A DNA stretch of 64,000 bases from Phenylobacterium glaciei (GTDB lineage: Bacteria > Pseudomonadota > Alphaproteobacteria > Caulobacterales > Caulobacteraceae), in assembly GCF_016772415.1 (NCBI RefSeq), contig NZ_JAGSGD010000001.1:1240001-1304000 (forward strand). The letters are read 5' to 3'. The number at the start of each line of letters is the position of its first letter. Position 1 is the stretch's first letter. This document shows positions 52,719 through 61,609 of the stretch, piece by piece. The notes beneath the pieces were generated by a model that worked only from the letters and a program-made list of their open reading frames with translations, did no database searches and was not told where the DNA came from. Made by a program: the position numbers and the translations under genes.

Positions 52719-53762
52719 TTAGTCCGGCTTGCCGAAGGGGGTGCTATCGAAGATCGACTGCTCGTCCGGCGTCATCTCCACCGGCACGTCGGCGAACAGC
52801 GGGGTGGAGAGGTAGCGCTCCCCGGTGTCGGGCAGCATGCACAGGATGTTGGCCCCCTTGGGCGCGGTGGCCGCGATCTTCAGGGCGCCGGCGAAGGTGG
52901 CGCCCGAGGTGATGCCGACGAAGATGCCCTCCTGGTCGGCCAGCCTCTTGCTCATGGCCATGGATTCAGGACCCGCGGTGGGCAGGATCTGATCGATCAG
53001 CGAGAGGGCCACGGCGTCGCCGGTCAGCTTGGGGATGAAGTCTGGCGTCCATCCCTGCATGGGGTGGGGCTTCCAGGCCGGGTGGCTGGCCGCCGCGGTG
53101 CCGTCGGGGTTGCGCGCCTGCTCCGCGCCGCTGCCCAGCAGCTGGGCGTCCTCCGGCTCGCAGACGATGATCTTGGTTTTCGGGCTCTTGTCCTTCAGCA
53201 CCCGGGCCACGCCCCTCAGGGTGCCGCCGGTGCCGTAGCCGGTGACCCAGTAGTCCAGGGTCTCGCCCTCGAAGTCCTCCAGGATCTCCAGGGCCGTGGT
53301 GGCCGAGTGCATGTCCGGATTGGCTTCGTTCTCGAACTGGCGGGTCAGGAACCAGCCGTGTTTCGCGGCCAGCTCCACGGCCTTGGCCACCATGCCGGTC
53401 CCGCGCAGGGCGGCCGGGGTCAGGATCACCTTGGCGCCCAGGAACCGCATCAGCTTGCGCCGCTCCACCGAGAAGCTCTCGGCCATCACCACCACCAGGG
53501 GATAGCCCTTCTGGGCGCAGACCATGGCCAGGCCGATGCCGGTATTGCCGCTGGTGGCCTCGATCACCGTCTGGCCAGGCTTCAGGGCGCCGGACTTCTC
53601 GGCGGCCTCGATGACGCCGAGCGCCAGGCGGTCCTTCACCGAGCCCAGGGGATTGAAGGCCTCGACCTTGACCCACAGGTTCACGCCCGGCGGCCCCAGC
53701 TTGTTGATCCGCACGACTGGCGTGCGGCCGATGGTTTCGAGGATGCTCTGATAGCGGGCCAT
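52719..53762 (-). CDS. cysK: Cysteine synthase (O-acetylserine sulfhydrylase)
   Basis: The 347-residue PLP enzyme makes cysteine from O-acetylserine and sulfide. K43 in PLGSVKDR is the Schiff-base lysine. EATSGNTGIGLAMV is the substrate Thr-Ser-Gly-Asn loop and GYGTGGTLRGVARVLK the phosphate-binding loop. The fold-type II pattern is complete. It is slightly longer than the usual 310-320 residues, with additional C-terminal sequence (VEMTPDEQSIFDSTPFG). Confidence 0.93.
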   Translation of the reverse strand: MARYQSILETIGRTPVVRINKLGPPGVNLWVKVEAFNPLGSVKDRLALGVIEAAEKSGALKPGQTVIEATSGNTGIGLAMVCAQKGYPLVVVMAESFSVERRKLMRFLGAKVILTPAALRGTGMVAKAVELAAKHGWFLTRQFENEANPDMHSATTALEILEDFEGETLDYWVTGYGTGGTLRGVARVLKDKSPKTKIIVCEPEDAQLLGSGAEQARNPDGTAAASHPAWKPHPMQGWTPDFIPKLTGDAVALSLIDQILPTAGPESMAMSKRLADQEGIFVGITSGATFAGALKIAATAPKGANILCMLPDTGERYLSTPLFADVPVEMTPDEQSIFDSTPFGKPD

Positions 53763-53843
53763 CTGGGGCCTCCGGTCTTGCGCGAACGTTGTTGCGCCTC
53801 AACCTATGTCGCATCCCCGCCACCGCAACCCCGGAGTGAGATC

Positions 53844-54209
53844 ATGCCCACCCGCGCCATCGTCGAGGCCTTCGTGGCCCAGGTGCTCTCCGGCGCCCAC
53901 GACCAGGCCATCCTCGACCACTATCTCGAGGACGCCTGGATGCAGGAGAACCAGGCGCCGCCCCGCCAGGGCCGCGACGCCCTGGTGGCCGGCGAGCGCA
54001 AGACCATGGGCCGGGTCAAGGAGATCCGCACCGAGATCCTCGGTCCCGCCCTCATCGACGGCGATGTCGTCGCCATCCGCTGGCGCTTCACCTTCGTCCC
54101 CCACGAGGGCCCCGAACGCAGCCAGGAGGAAGTCGCCTGGCAGACCTGGCGCGGCGACAAGATCGCCACGGAGACCTTCTTCTATGATCCGAAGCAGATG
54201 GCGGGCTAA
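53844..54209 (+). CDS. SnoaL/NTF2-like protein
   Basis: The 121-residue protein has the alpha-plus-beta cone pattern of SnoaL-like proteins: AIVEAFVAQVLSGAHDQAIL, YLEDAWMQENQ, GRDALVAGERKTMG, VVAIRWRFTFVP and EEVAWQTWRGDKI. Such proteins bind small hydrophobic ligands or act as isomerases. GGAG 8 bases upstream supports this ATG; the frame is open far upstream but lies antisense to cysK. Confidence 0.75.
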   Translation: MPTRAIVEAFVAQVLSGAHDQAILDHYLEDAWMQENQAPPRQGRDALVAGERKTMGRVKEIRTEILGPALIDGDVVAIRWRFTFVPHEGPERSQEEVAWQTWRGDKIATETFFYDPKQMAG

Positions 54210-54217
54210 CGCCAACC

Positions 54218-54311
54218 GTCATCCCGGACGCCGATAGGCGATCCGGGACCCAGGGGCCGAGCGCTCCGCCCCCGGGTCCCGGCTCTCCGCTGCGCTTACG
54301 GCCGGGATGAC
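54218..54311. repeat. Intergenic palindromic repeat A, copy 2 (inverted)
   Basis: The 94-base element is the near-identical reverse complement of 30254-30348: ends GTCATCCCGG and CCGGGATGAC, inner CCCAGGGG...CCCCCGGG arms. It fills the gap between convergent genes, with the stop codons of both within 10 bases of its ends. Confidence 0.85.
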
Positions 54312-54312
54312 G

Positions 54313-54834
54313 TCAGATGGCGACCCCCATCGTCGTCGTCGCCTCCTCGTGCCAGTCCTTGCGCGTGCGGGAATAGATCAGGCAGTCGGCCGGATCGCCC
54401 GACCCGAACCCGGAACTGCGCAACAGCCCTTCGCGGGTGAAGCCGCAGCGCTCCGCCAGCTTCCACGAGGCCGTGTTCCAGGCCTCGATGATCAGCTGCT
54501 GGCGATAGATCGTCGGCCGCTCGGAAAACAGCAGGTCGGAGAACGCGCGGACCGCCGGCGCCGCCAGGCCGCGTCCCCGGTCGGCGGGATCGTGCAGGAT
54601 GTAGCCCAGCTCGAACCCGTGAATGCAGGGCGCGGCGCGATAGAACTGGCAGGTCCCCACCAGCCGCCCGTCGGCCTCGATGGCCACCGCCCCGGCCTCT
54701 TCCGTCCAGAACCCGGTGGCGGCGAAGGTCTCGGCGAGCCTGCCCGGATCGGTCATCGGTTCGGTGATGGACAGGGTGAAGGGATAGGGCGCGACCTGCG
54801 CGAGGTCAGCGGCGGCGATACGTCGGATGGTCAT
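54313..54834 (-). CDS. GNAT-family N-acetyltransferase
   Basis: The 173-residue protein has a GNAT fold of the RimJ/RimL-like class: ELGYILHDPADRGRGLAAPA carries the acetyl-CoA loop (RGRGLA), and IIEAWNTASWKLAERCGFTR is the conserved late helix. The substrate is unknown. The start MTIRRIAAADL fits the family; the open frame continues upstream through repeat B. It is convergent with the SnoaL-like gene, and repeat A lies between the stops. Confidence 0.85.
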   Translation of the reverse strand: MTIRRIAAADLAQVAPYPFTLSITEPMTDPGRLAETFAATGFWTEEAGAVAIEADGRLVGTCQFYRAAPCIHGFELGYILHDPADRGRGLAAPAVRAFSDLLFSERPTIYRQQLIIEAWNTASWKLAERCGFTREGLLRSSGFGSGDPADCLIYSRTRKDWHEEATTTMGVAI

Positions 54835-54965
54835 GGGAAGCTCTCTGGGCATGAGGGGACTGCGCCCACAACGGCGGGCGGGGAGGGCGCTTGCCGCGCC
54901 GATGTCCGGGGTCAGGCCATGAGGGCAGGCTAGTGCGGCGGCCACGACCTTTCCATCCCAGTATT

Positions 54966-55096
54966 GATCGTCATCCCCGGGCTTGTCCCGGGGACCCATG
55001 ATCTCCGCCCCGCCGCAGGTCGCGTGGCCGACGCCAGGGATGCTTGCTGAACCCCGGAGATCATGGGTGGCCGGGACAAGCCCGGCCATGACGATC
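54966..55096. repeat. Intergenic repeat B, copy 2
   Basis: The 131-base element is bounded by GATCGTCAT and ATGACGATC. It contains CCGGGCTTGTCCCGG, CCATGATCTCCGCC, CGCCGCAGGTCGC and CCGGGACAAGCCCGG. It matches 50395-50521 in the same orientation with scattered substitutions. It separates the divergent GNAT and SDR genes. Confidence 0.8.
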
Positions 55097-55174
55097 CTGG
55101 AGGACGCCGGGTCACCCTTCCTCACCGCATTCCCCCGCCCTAAGGTCGACCCAACAAGATCGAGAGGAAACCCC

Positions 55175-55969
55175 ATGGCCCAAGACACTCAACTCGTCGG
55201 CAAGACCTGCTTCGTCGCCGGCGCCTCCAGCGGCATCAACCTCGGCATCGCCAAGCGCTTCGCCGCCGCCGGCGCCAATGTCGTCATCATCAGCCGCAGC
55301 GAGGAAAAGATCGCCGCCGCCGCCCAGGAGGTCTCGGCCTTCGGCAAGCCCTGCATCGGCATCGCCGCCGACGTCCGCGACTACGCCGCCGTCGAGGCCG
55401 CGCTGAAGCGCACCCACACCGAGTTCGGGGACATCGACATCGTGCTCTCCGGCGCGGCCGGCAACTTCGTGGCCCCGGCGCTGGGCATGTCGGCCAACGG
55501 CTTCAAGACCGTGGTCGACATCGACCTGATCGGCACCTTCAACGTCCTGCGCGCCTCCTTCGAGTTCCTGCGCCGGCCGGGCGCCAGCCTGATCTCCATC
55601 ACCGCCGGCCAGGGCGACCGGCCCTCGATGTTCCAGGCCCATGTCTGCGCCGCCAAGGCCGGGATCAACATGCTGACCAAGTGCCTGGCGCTGGAGTGGG
55701 GACCCGGCGGCGTCCGCGTCAACGCCGTGTCTCCCGGCCCCATCGCCGACACCGAGGGCATGGCCCGCCTGGCCTCGACGCCGGAGGCCGAGGAGCGCGT
55801 GAAGAGCCGCAACCCGATGCGCCGCTACGGCACGAAGGACGAGATCGCCGACATGTGCCTGTTCCTCTCCTCGGACCAGGCCAAGTACGTCAACGGCGCC
55901 ATCATCCCCGTCGACGGCGGCTCCGGCTGCGGCGACGCGTCGGGCAATGCGCTGGCCAACTACGCCTAG
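55175..55969 (+). CDS. SDR-family oxidoreductase (2,4-dienoyl-CoA-reductase-like)
   Basis: The 264-residue protein has cofactor motif [22 protein letters not shown], the NAG-equivalent [10 protein letters not shown] and [21 protein letters not shown], with Lys but no canonical Tyr four residues before it. The pattern FxGxxSGI and the missing Tyr resemble peroxisomal-type 2,4-dienoyl-CoA reductases, which use other residues. GAGAGGAAA before the ATG supports the start. Its stop overlaps the convergent PIN toxin gene by 4 bases. Confidence 0.82.
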   Translation: MAQDTQLVGKTCFVAGASSGINLGIAKRFAAAGANVVIISRSEEKIAAAAQEVSAFGKPCIGIAADVRDYAAVEAALKRTHTEFGDIDIVLSGAAGNFVAPALGMSANGFKTVVDIDLIGTFNVLRASFEFLRRPGASLISITAGQGDRPSMFQAHVCAAKAGINMLTKCLALEWGPGGVRVNAVSPGPIADTEGMARLASTPEAEERVKSRNPMRRYGTKDEIADMCLFLSSDQAKYVNGAIIPVDGGSGCGDASGNALANYA

Positions 55970-56388
55970 AGCAGCTCGACCTTGAGGCCCAAGGCCTGAC
56001 CGGCCTCGGCAAGCCGTCGATCCAGGGTGCAAAGCGTCGCGCCCTGATCGACGGCGATGGCCAGATGCAGGGCGTCGCCGGCCCGAAGGCCCAAGGCATA
56101 CTGGTCGGCGAACCGCGCCGCTGTCTTGAAGTGCGCCGCCGAGACGGGCGCGATCAGCAGGGAGTCCGCCGCCAGTTGCGTGAACATCGCCAAGGCGTCA
56201 GCGCGGTGGTGGACCTCGATCTGCCCGGTTCGCAGCTTGATGGACAGCGCGGCGGAAAACTCCGTCGTCACCCAGTCGCTGATGGTCAGCTGTTCCGGCT
56301 CCTGGGCCGCGAGCCAGGCCTGCATGCGCGCTGTCTCGTCTTCGTTCGTCAGGGCGGCGACGAGCAGCGAGGTGTCGAGATAGCGCAT
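55966..56388 (-). CDS. PIN-domain toxin (VapC-like)
   Basis: The 140-residue PIN protein has acidic residues in [12 protein letters not shown] (D5), the middle Glu in [10 protein letters not shown], and [12 protein letters not shown] and [12 protein letters not shown]. The pattern is a complete PIN active site, expected to be an Mg2+-dependent RNase. Its start overlaps the Phd-type antitoxin stop by one base. It differs clearly from the VapC at 46572, so it is a separate module. Confidence 0.88.
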   Translation of the reverse strand: MRYLDTSLLVAALTNEDETARMQAWLAAQEPEQLTISDWVTTEFSAALSIKLRTGQIEVHHRADALAMFTQLAADSLLIAPVSAAHFKTAARFADQYALGLRAGDALHLAIAVDQGATLCTLDRRLAEAGQALGLKVELL

Positions 56389-56630
56389 CAGTAGCGGTCT
56401 TGGTCCCGCATCTTCCGGACAAACGCGCTTGCCGGTTCAGCCTGTACAGGCATCGCGTCAGTCAGCGTTTTCAGCACCGCCAGTTCGATCAGCTTGCGCG
56501 GCGTCACGACCGCGCTCAACCGCGCGACGGGCTTGCCACGCCGGGTGATGGTGACCTGTTCCCCGCTCTCGGCCTGGGCGATCAGTTCGCTGAAATGGGC
56601 CTTGGCGTCGGCGAGATTGATGTTGGTCAC
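56388..56630 (-). CDS. Phd/YefM-type antitoxin
   Basis: The 80-residue protein has a Phd/YefM N-terminal DNA-binding domain ([35 protein letters not shown]) and a C-terminal tail for toxin binding ([14 protein letters not shown]). It pairs with the PIN toxin gene, overlapped by one base. A Phd antitoxin with a PIN toxin is common in alphaproteobacteria. Confidence 0.88.
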   Translation of the reverse strand: MTNINLADAKAHFSELIAQAESGEQVTITRRGKPVARLSAVVTPRKLIELAVLKTLTDAMPVQAEPASAFVRKMRDQDRY

Positions 56631-56739
56631 ACGGGTGTCCTGACCTGTTAGTTGGTCAACTTAGCAGGCCAGGGGTAAGGCGCCAAGTCCGCGACCCTGC
56701 CGGCGCGGTCGCCCGCCACCCCACAGCTTGCACCCGCTG

Positions 56740-57390
56740 TCAGCCGCCCGATGCGGCCAGGAACACCGCGTATTGCGCCTCGAACGCCCGGCGGTAGGCG
56801 GGCCGCGCCTCGGCGCGGGCGACATAGGCCGCCAGGTTCGGGAATTCCGCCACCAGTCCGGAACTGCCCAGCCGCTGCAGCACCGACACCATCATCAGGT
56901 CGCCGACGCTGAACGCCCCGTCCAGCCAGTCGGCGTCGGCCAGCCGCGCCGACAGCTGCCCCAGCCGCACGTGGATGGCGTCATGGATCATCGGAAGGCG
57001 CTCTTGCGTCCACGGCTTGTCGCGCTCAGCGAGCAGGGCGGTCTGCAGCTCCAGGATCGGCGGCTCGACGGTGTTGAGCGCGGCGAACAACCAGTTGATG
57101 GCGCGCGCCCGGGCGTCGGCCTCGGCCGGCAGCAGGCCCGCATGGGTCTGGGCGATCTGGAAGACGATGGCGCCGGACTCGAAGATCGCCAGGCCGCCGG
57201 CCTCATAGGTCGGGATCTGTCCGAACGGATGCAGCCCCATGTGCGCCGGCGCCTTCATCTCCTCGAAGGTCACCAGCCGCACCTCATAGGCCTGGCCCAC
57301 CTCCTCGAACGCCCAGCGCACGCGCATGTCGCGCGCCAGGCCGCGGCCGCGGTCTGGGGAGGCCTTGAAGGCGGTGATGGTGGGCGTCAT
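56740..57390 (-). CDS. Glutathione S-transferase family protein
   Basis: The 216-residue protein has an N-terminal thioredoxin-like domain ending in the glutathione-binding FGQIPTYEAGGLAIFESGAI (cis-Pro and ES pair) and a helical C-terminal domain (DGAFSVGDLMMVSVLQRLG with the N-capping Asp). A catalytic Ser/Cys/Tyr is not clear at the N-terminus, where RVRWAFEEVGQAYEV replaces the usual strand. It probably conjugates or isomerises small electrophiles. Confidence 0.85.
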   Translation of the reverse strand: MTPTITAFKASPDRGRGLARDMRVRWAFEEVGQAYEVRLVTFEEMKAPAHMGLHPFGQIPTYEAGGLAIFESGAIVFQIAQTHAGLLPAEADARARAINWLFAALNTVEPPILELQTALLAERDKPWTQERLPMIHDAIHVRLGQLSARLADADWLDGAFSVGDLMMVSVLQRLGSSGLVAEFPNLAAYVARAEARPAYRRAFEAQYAVFLAASGG

Positions 57391-57476
57391 CGGGCGGCTC
57401 CGCGGTGTCTCTCTTGAACGTCTCCCGAGGACGAACCCCCGGCAAGCGTTCCGACAGGCGCCGCGATTTTCGTCGC

Positions 57477-58271
57477 CTAGGACGGCCCGCCTCGGTCGCG
57501 CCCGGGCAGAGCGCCCTCGGCGGGCAACAGCCAGGCCGAGAGGTTGGCGACGGTCACAAAGCCCACGCTCTCATACAGCCGCAGGCCCGCCTCCGTGGAC
57601 CCCAGGTGGAAGCGCGCCACTCCCCGACTGCGATAGTCGGCCATCACCTGGGTCAGCAGCGCGCGACCCCAGCCCTTGCGCTGGTGCTCCGGCGGCGTGG
57701 CCATCAGCGAGATCCCCGCTGTGTCTCCCGTCGGCGTCACCGTGACGGCGCTGATGGGCAGGTCGCCGTCCCAGGCGATCCAGGCCTCCACACCGGCCGT
57801 CTCGGTGAGGCAGACATCGAAATAGCGGGCGATGGCGTCCCGGGGCTCGTCGAAGGCGGCGGCCTCCAGGTCCCCGGCGATGGCCACCAGCTCGACCCCC
57901 AGCGCCCGGGTGATCTTCACCGGACGGCTCGGCGTCACCGGCGTCTCAGGCCTCAGCACCATCAGCGGTGAGGTCCCCGCCACCGTCAGGCCCAGCCCCG
58001 CCGCCACCGGCGCCAGGGCGGCTTGCGCCTGCGGGCTCATCACCACCACCAGCGGCAGCCCGCGCGCCCGGGCGCGGCCCACCGACGAGATCAGGAAGTC
58101 CTCGGCCTGCGGCCCCGCCCCCAGGGTCAGCCGGTTGAAGTCGGGGGAGGGGGCGCCGGTCAGGCCCAGGACGCCGTTCCGCGTCAGGGCCATCTCCACC
58201 CCCGGCACGTCCCCCATCTGCGCGACCAGCGCGCGCGCGCACAGCGCGATCAGCTCTTCGGTCTCGTCCAT
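57477..58271 (-). CDS. GNAT-family N-acetyltransferase
   Basis: The 264-residue protein carries its GNAT core in the C-terminal half: ISLMATPPEHQRKGWGRALL has the acetyl-CoA loop (QRKGWG), then RGVARFHLGSTEAGLRLYES and VGFVTVANLSAWLLP. The N-terminal about 130 residues look like a degenerate second GNAT lobe (LTRNGVLGLTGAPSPDF). The start at MDETEELIALCARA is chosen over a frame extending 67 codons upstream. The substrate is unknown. Confidence 0.82.
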   Translation of the reverse strand: MDETEELIALCARALVAQMGDVPGVEMALTRNGVLGLTGAPSPDFNRLTLGAGPQAEDFLISSVGRARARGLPLVVVMSPQAQAALAPVAAGLGLTVAGTSPLMVLRPETPVTPSRPVKITRALGVELVAIAGDLEAAAFDEPRDAIARYFDVCLTETAGVEAWIAWDGDLPISAVTVTPTGDTAGISLMATPPEHQRKGWGRALLTQVMADYRSRGVARFHLGSTEAGLRLYESVGFVTVANLSAWLLPAEGALPGRDRGGPS

Positions 58272-58426
58272 ATGTTCCCCGCGCCCGGTCTTGGCCGGGC
58301 TTGCCACAGCGTAGGGTAGAGGGTGACGCCCCCGCGTTCCAGGGCCGATACGGGCCATCTTCCCCGTCTGTCGGGCCGCCCGCATGGCAATGTGCATCGA
58401 CTTCCGCCGGGACGCGTTACGAATGG

Positions 58427-58588
58427 ATGGCAAACGATCCGAAGTTAAATCCCGGCGGCGACGGCGAGACAATTCGCAGCGAGGCCGCGAGCGGCGGTCA
58501 AAAGACCGGCCACATCCGCTGGGTGCTGGGGATTGGAACGGTCCTGGCCATCCTCGGCATCCTGGTCGTCGCCCTCATGAGCCGCTGA
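58427..58588 (+). CDS. Single-pass small membrane protein (53 aa)
   Basis: A 53-residue frame starts MANDPKLNPGGDGET. It has a hydrophilic N-terminal half and one C-terminal helix (VLGIGTVLAILGILVVALM) ending in SR. No family is recognised. The open frame continues upstream without a plausible product. It lies in the 360-base gap between a GNAT gene and the next small frame. Confidence 0.45.
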   Translation: MANDPKLNPGGDGETIRSEAASGGQKTGHIRWVLGIGTVLAILGILVVALMSR

Positions 58589-58632
58589 CCCGGGCCTGAG
58601 GCGAACGCTCCGCCAGCCTGACTCCTAGGACT

Positions 58633-58818
58633 GTGCGGCGAAGCTCGGCCCTCAACCCGGCCCGGACCGACATCCGCGGCTTGATCTGCGGCGTCCGCAT
58701 TGAGGAGATCACCGACCCGGTGATGCGCGAGATCCGCGACCTCGACAAACTCATCGACGACCTCGCCAAGGGCAGGCCGATGGAGAAGATCCTCAACCGC
58801 GCGCCGGCCAAGGTCTGA
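58633..58818 (+). CDS. Small hypothetical protein (61 aa)
   Basis: A GTG-initiated 61-codon frame with AGGA four to five bases upstream encodes a basic protein with a charged helix ([20 protein letters not shown]). No signal peptide or membrane helix is seen. No family is recognised. The acidic/basic heptad-like region suggests a helical protein or partner of another factor. It lies 101 bases before the GST gene. Confidence 0.4.
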   Translation: MRRSSALNPARTDIRGLICGVRIEEITDPVMREIRDLDKLIDDLAKGRPMEKILNRAPAKV

Positions 58819-58919
58819 CCACACGCGCACCGACCCGCATTGAACCCCTGGCGAAACGGCGTTAGCTGTAGCGCATATTTCAAACAGCCGTTCGCGGCGC
58901 GCATTTCCAGGATGATCGC

Positions 58920-59618
58920 ATGAAGCTCTATTCCGGCGACCTCTCGCCCTATTCCGCCAAGGTGCGGATGCAGATCTACGCCAAAGGCATTTCCGACATC
59001 GAGATCGAGCTGCCGCCGGGCTTCATGACCGGGGAGTTCCACAAGACCTCGCCGCTGGCCCGCATCCCGGTTCTCGACCTAGGCGGCGACCTGATCCCGG
59101 AGTCCGAGGTCATCAGCGAATATCTGGAGGAGGTCTATCCTCAGGTCCGCCTGCTGGGCGCCACCGCCCGCGAGACCGCCACCATCCGCACAGTGTCGCG
59201 CATCGCCGACATCTACCTGCTCAACAACATGTTCATGGTCCTGGGTCAGGCCCGCGCCTCGACCCGCAATCAAGGGATCGTCGACCTGCTCACCGGCCAG
59301 GTGATCCGTGGCCTCAAGGCCCTGGAGCACTATATCGGGGAGGACGGCTTCGCGGTCTGCGGCCGCCTGACCCTGGCCGACTGCACCTTGGTCCCGGCCC
59401 TGTTCCTGATCGAGAACGTCATCGACACGGTCGGCGTCGCCAACCCCATCCCCGACACCCCCAAGGTCGCCGCCTACTGGGCCGCCATCCAGAAGAACGA
59501 GCACGCCGCCGCCACCCTGGTGGAGCTCTACCGCGGCCTGGCCGAGCGCCGCGAACTCATCGCCAAGATGGCCGCCAAGGAAAAGGCCAAGGCCGCCGCC
59601 GCCGCTGCCGAAGCGTAA
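58920..59618 (+). CDS. Glutathione S-transferase-like protein (SspA-like)
   Basis: The 232-residue protein has an N-terminal thioredoxin fold with LYSGDLSPYSAKVRMQIYAK (S8/S12 at the catalytic site) and LARIPVLDLGGDLIPESEVI (cis-Pro and ES pair). A C-terminal helical domain contains CGRLTLADCTLVPALFLIEN. The Ala/Lys-rich tail is unusual. The length fits GST superfamily members including SspA-like proteins; which of these it is cannot be told from sequence. Confidence 0.85.
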   Translation: MKLYSGDLSPYSAKVRMQIYAKGISDIEIELPPGFMTGEFHKTSPLARIPVLDLGGDLIPESEVISEYLEEVYPQVRLLGATARETATIRTVSRIADIYLLNNMFMVLGQARASTRNQGIVDLLTGQVIRGLKALEHYIGEDGFAVCGRLTLADCTLVPALFLIENVIDTVGVANPIPDTPKVAAYWAAIQKNEHAAATLVELYRGLAERRELIAKMAAKEKAKAAAAAAEA

Positions 59619-59630
59619 AATCTACGGGTC

Positions 59631-59720
59631 CCTTCTCCCCTTGCGGGGTCGAGAGCGGCGTTTCGCCAAATCGTTGGCGAAACGCATAGCGGGGCTTGAG
59701 TAGCCCCGCTCGCTCTCGAC
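59631..59720. repeat. Partial repeat C plus three-way-junction palindrome
   Basis: CCTTCTCCCCTTGCGGG (59631-59647) is a truncated reverse copy of hairpin C. The next 73 bases form a junction: outer arms GTCGAGAGCG (59648-59657) and CGCTCTCGAC (59711-59720), a perfect 12-bp hairpin GCGTTTCGCCAA/TTGGCGAAACGC (59658-59685) and a 9-bp hairpin AGCGGGGCT/AGCCCCGCT (59688-59710). Confidence 0.85.
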
Positions 59721-59841
59721 GGTGGCCCTGCGGAGCAGGGTCGAATAATTCGGGGACGTGATATTAATTCCCCAAATCAAACCTTTCCGATGTCCGCCGC
59801 CCATTAAGCCGACCTAAGTCTCTCCGCCCTACAAGGCGGGG

Positions 59842-61071
59842 ATGGCGAGACCCTTCCCAATTCTTAGCTTTGGCCTGCTGGCGTTCGCGCCGGGCCATGC
59901 CCTGGCCGAGGGCCTGTTTTCGCCTGAGGCCTTCTCCGGCGTGATCGTGGCCGGCCCGGCCGCGGCCTCGGGCGAACCCTCTTGGATCAAGGGCGGTCTG
60001 GGCAAGCTGCGGGCCGGCGGTGATCATGGCGCGTTCGACGCCACCGCCACCGTGGCCTGGCGGGGAAACCTGACCTCCCGCGTCGGCGCCCTGGTCTCGG
60101 TCGACGCGCAATCGGACGTCGCGCCCGTCGCCGGCGTCAGCGAGGCCTACCTGACCTTGCGCCCCGATCCGGGCGCCGCCGTGCGGATCTCCGGCCGGGC
60201 CGGGGTGTTCTTCCCGCCGGTCTCGCTGGAGCACGACGGATCGGAGTGGTCGCTCAGCCGCACCTTGACCCCGTCGGCCATCAACAGCTGGGTGGCCGAG
60301 GAGGTGAAGGTCGCGGGCGTGGAGCTGACGGCGCGCGGCGCCGTGGCCGGACATCCCCTGGCCCTGACGGCCGCGGCTTTCGAAGGCAATGACACCTCCG
60401 GCGCCCTGCTGACCTTCCGGGGCTGGGCGCTCCACGACCTCAGGGCCGACCTCAACGGGTCCTTCCCGCTGCCTGACGTGCCCAAGATGTTCGTCGGCAA
60501 GCAGGCCCAGAGGACCCGCCCCGTCGACGAGGTGGACGGCCGCGTCGGCGCCTATGTGAAACTCGACTACACCGCCAACGACGCCCTGACGGTGAGCCTG
60601 TTGGGCTATGACAACAACGGCGACCGCACCACCGTGACACGCGGCCAGTATGCCTGGCGCACACGCTTCGTCCAGGTCGCCGCCCGCTGGACGCCCGCGC
60701 CGGGAACCGAGATCCTCGCCCAGGCGATGACCGGCGAGACCGCGATGGGCGTCCCGTTCAATGGGCAGGCGCCGGCCGATATCGGCTTCGCCGCCGTCTA
60801 TGTCCTGGTGTCTCACGACCTGCCCGGCGGTGTGGCCACGGCGCGGCTGGACCAGTTCTCCGTCTCCGACCACAGCTTCAAGGCTCTCGACAACAATGCC
60901 GAGCACGGCTGGGCGGCGACCGCCGCCTGGTCGACCCCCGTCCGGCGCCACATCGATCTGGTGCTCGAAGGGGTGGTGGCCCAGAGCACCCGCCCCGACC
61001 GGCGGCGCTTCGGGGAGGCCGCGTCACAGACCAGCCTGCAAGGGCGAGCCGCGCTGCGGGTGGCCTTCTAG
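59842..61071 (+). CDS. Outer-membrane beta-barrel (porin-like) protein
   Basis: The 409-residue protein has a signal peptide (ILSFGLLAFAPGHALA). Its length is filled with alternating hydrophobic strands such as TATVAWRGNLTSRVGALVSV, VRISGRAGVFF and VGAYVKLDYTANDALTVSLL. It ends in Phe (GRAALRVAF), consistent with a BamA-assembled barrel of perhaps 16-18 strands. No specific family or substrate is assigned. Its position after a large repeat region gives no functional clue. Confidence 0.75.
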   Translation: MARPFPILSFGLLAFAPGHALAEGLFSPEAFSGVIVAGPAAASGEPSWIKGGLGKLRAGGDHGAFDATATVAWRGNLTSRVGALVSVDAQSDVAPVAGVSEAYLTLRPDPGAAVRISGRAGVFFPPVSLEHDGSEWSLSRTLTPSAINSWVAEEVKVAGVELTARGAVAGHPLALTAAAFEGNDTSGALLTFRGWALHDLRADLNGSFPLPDVPKMFVGKQAQRTRPVDEVDGRVGAYVKLDYTANDALTVSLLGYDNNGDRTTVTRGQYAWRTRFVQVAARWTPAPGTEILAQAMTGETAMGVPFNGQAPADIGFAAVYVLVSHDLPGGVATARLDQFSVSDHSFKALDNNAEHGWAATAAWSTPVRRHIDLVLEGVVAQSTRPDRRRFGEAASQTSLQGRAALRVAF

Positions 61072-61165
61072 GGATGGACGTCCCGCAGGTCGCACATGAG
61101 CCGCCCGCAATGCCGTCAGGCGGCTGCGCGGTCTGAGGCCGGGCGCGAAAATATTTCTGCGGCGC

Positions 61166-61195
61166 TGTCGATCGGGCGCCCCGCCGCGCATCACC
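61166..61195 (+). promoter_or_regulatory. Candidate ECF42-type autoregulated promoter
   Basis: TGTCGA at 61166-61171 matches, from memory, the -35 hexamer reported for ECF42 target promoters. About 17 bases later lies GCATC, close to the expected C-rich -10. It lies 70 bases upstream of the YCII-type gene whose neighbour is an ECF42-like sigma factor, so autoregulation is plausible. Confidence 0.45.
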
Positions 61196-61240
61196 CTGTT
61201 AGGAACGCGTACGGTGCGCGAGCCGCCCAAGGAGAACCCC

Positions 61241-61609
61241 ATGCAATACATGCTCATCTTCAAAGAGACGACCGCCGAAACCGGCCGCCGCGACGACCCC
61301 GCGGCCGCGCCCGCCTACTGGGGCGCGTGGAACGCTTACGTCGGCGCCATGTATGAGAGTGGCATCGTCGTCAGCGGCAACGGGCTGCAGTCGCCGAGCA
61401 CCGCCACCCGCGTGCGCGTGGAAGGCGGAAAGCGCCAGGTGCAGGACGGCCCCTTCGCCGACACCCACGAGCACCTTGGCGGCTACTTCATCGTCGAGAC
61501 GGCCAGCCTGGATGACGCGCTGGAATGGGCCGCGCGGGCGCCCTGCGCATCGGCCGGCAGCGTCGAGGTGCGGCCGGTTATGCCGCCGCCGACGAACGCG
61601 CCTGCGTGA
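61241..61609 (+). CDS. YCII/DGPF-domain protein
   Basis: The 122-residue protein shows the YCII-related fold: MQYMLIFKETTAETGRR, ARVAV-type VSGNGLQSPSTATRVRV, QVQDGPFADTHEHLGGYFIV with the DGPF signature, and DALEWAARAPCASAGSVEVR. AAGGAGA six bases upstream fixes the ATG. Its stop overlaps the sigma-factor start (GTGA). DGPF proteins and ECF42 sigma factors are partners in many bacteria; the enzyme activity is unsettled. Confidence 0.88.
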   Translation: MQYMLIFKETTAETGRRDDPAAAPAYWGAWNAYVGAMYESGIVVSGNGLQSPSTATRVRVEGGKRQVQDGPFADTHEHLGGYFIVETASLDDALEWAARAPCASAGSVEVRPVMPPPTNAPA

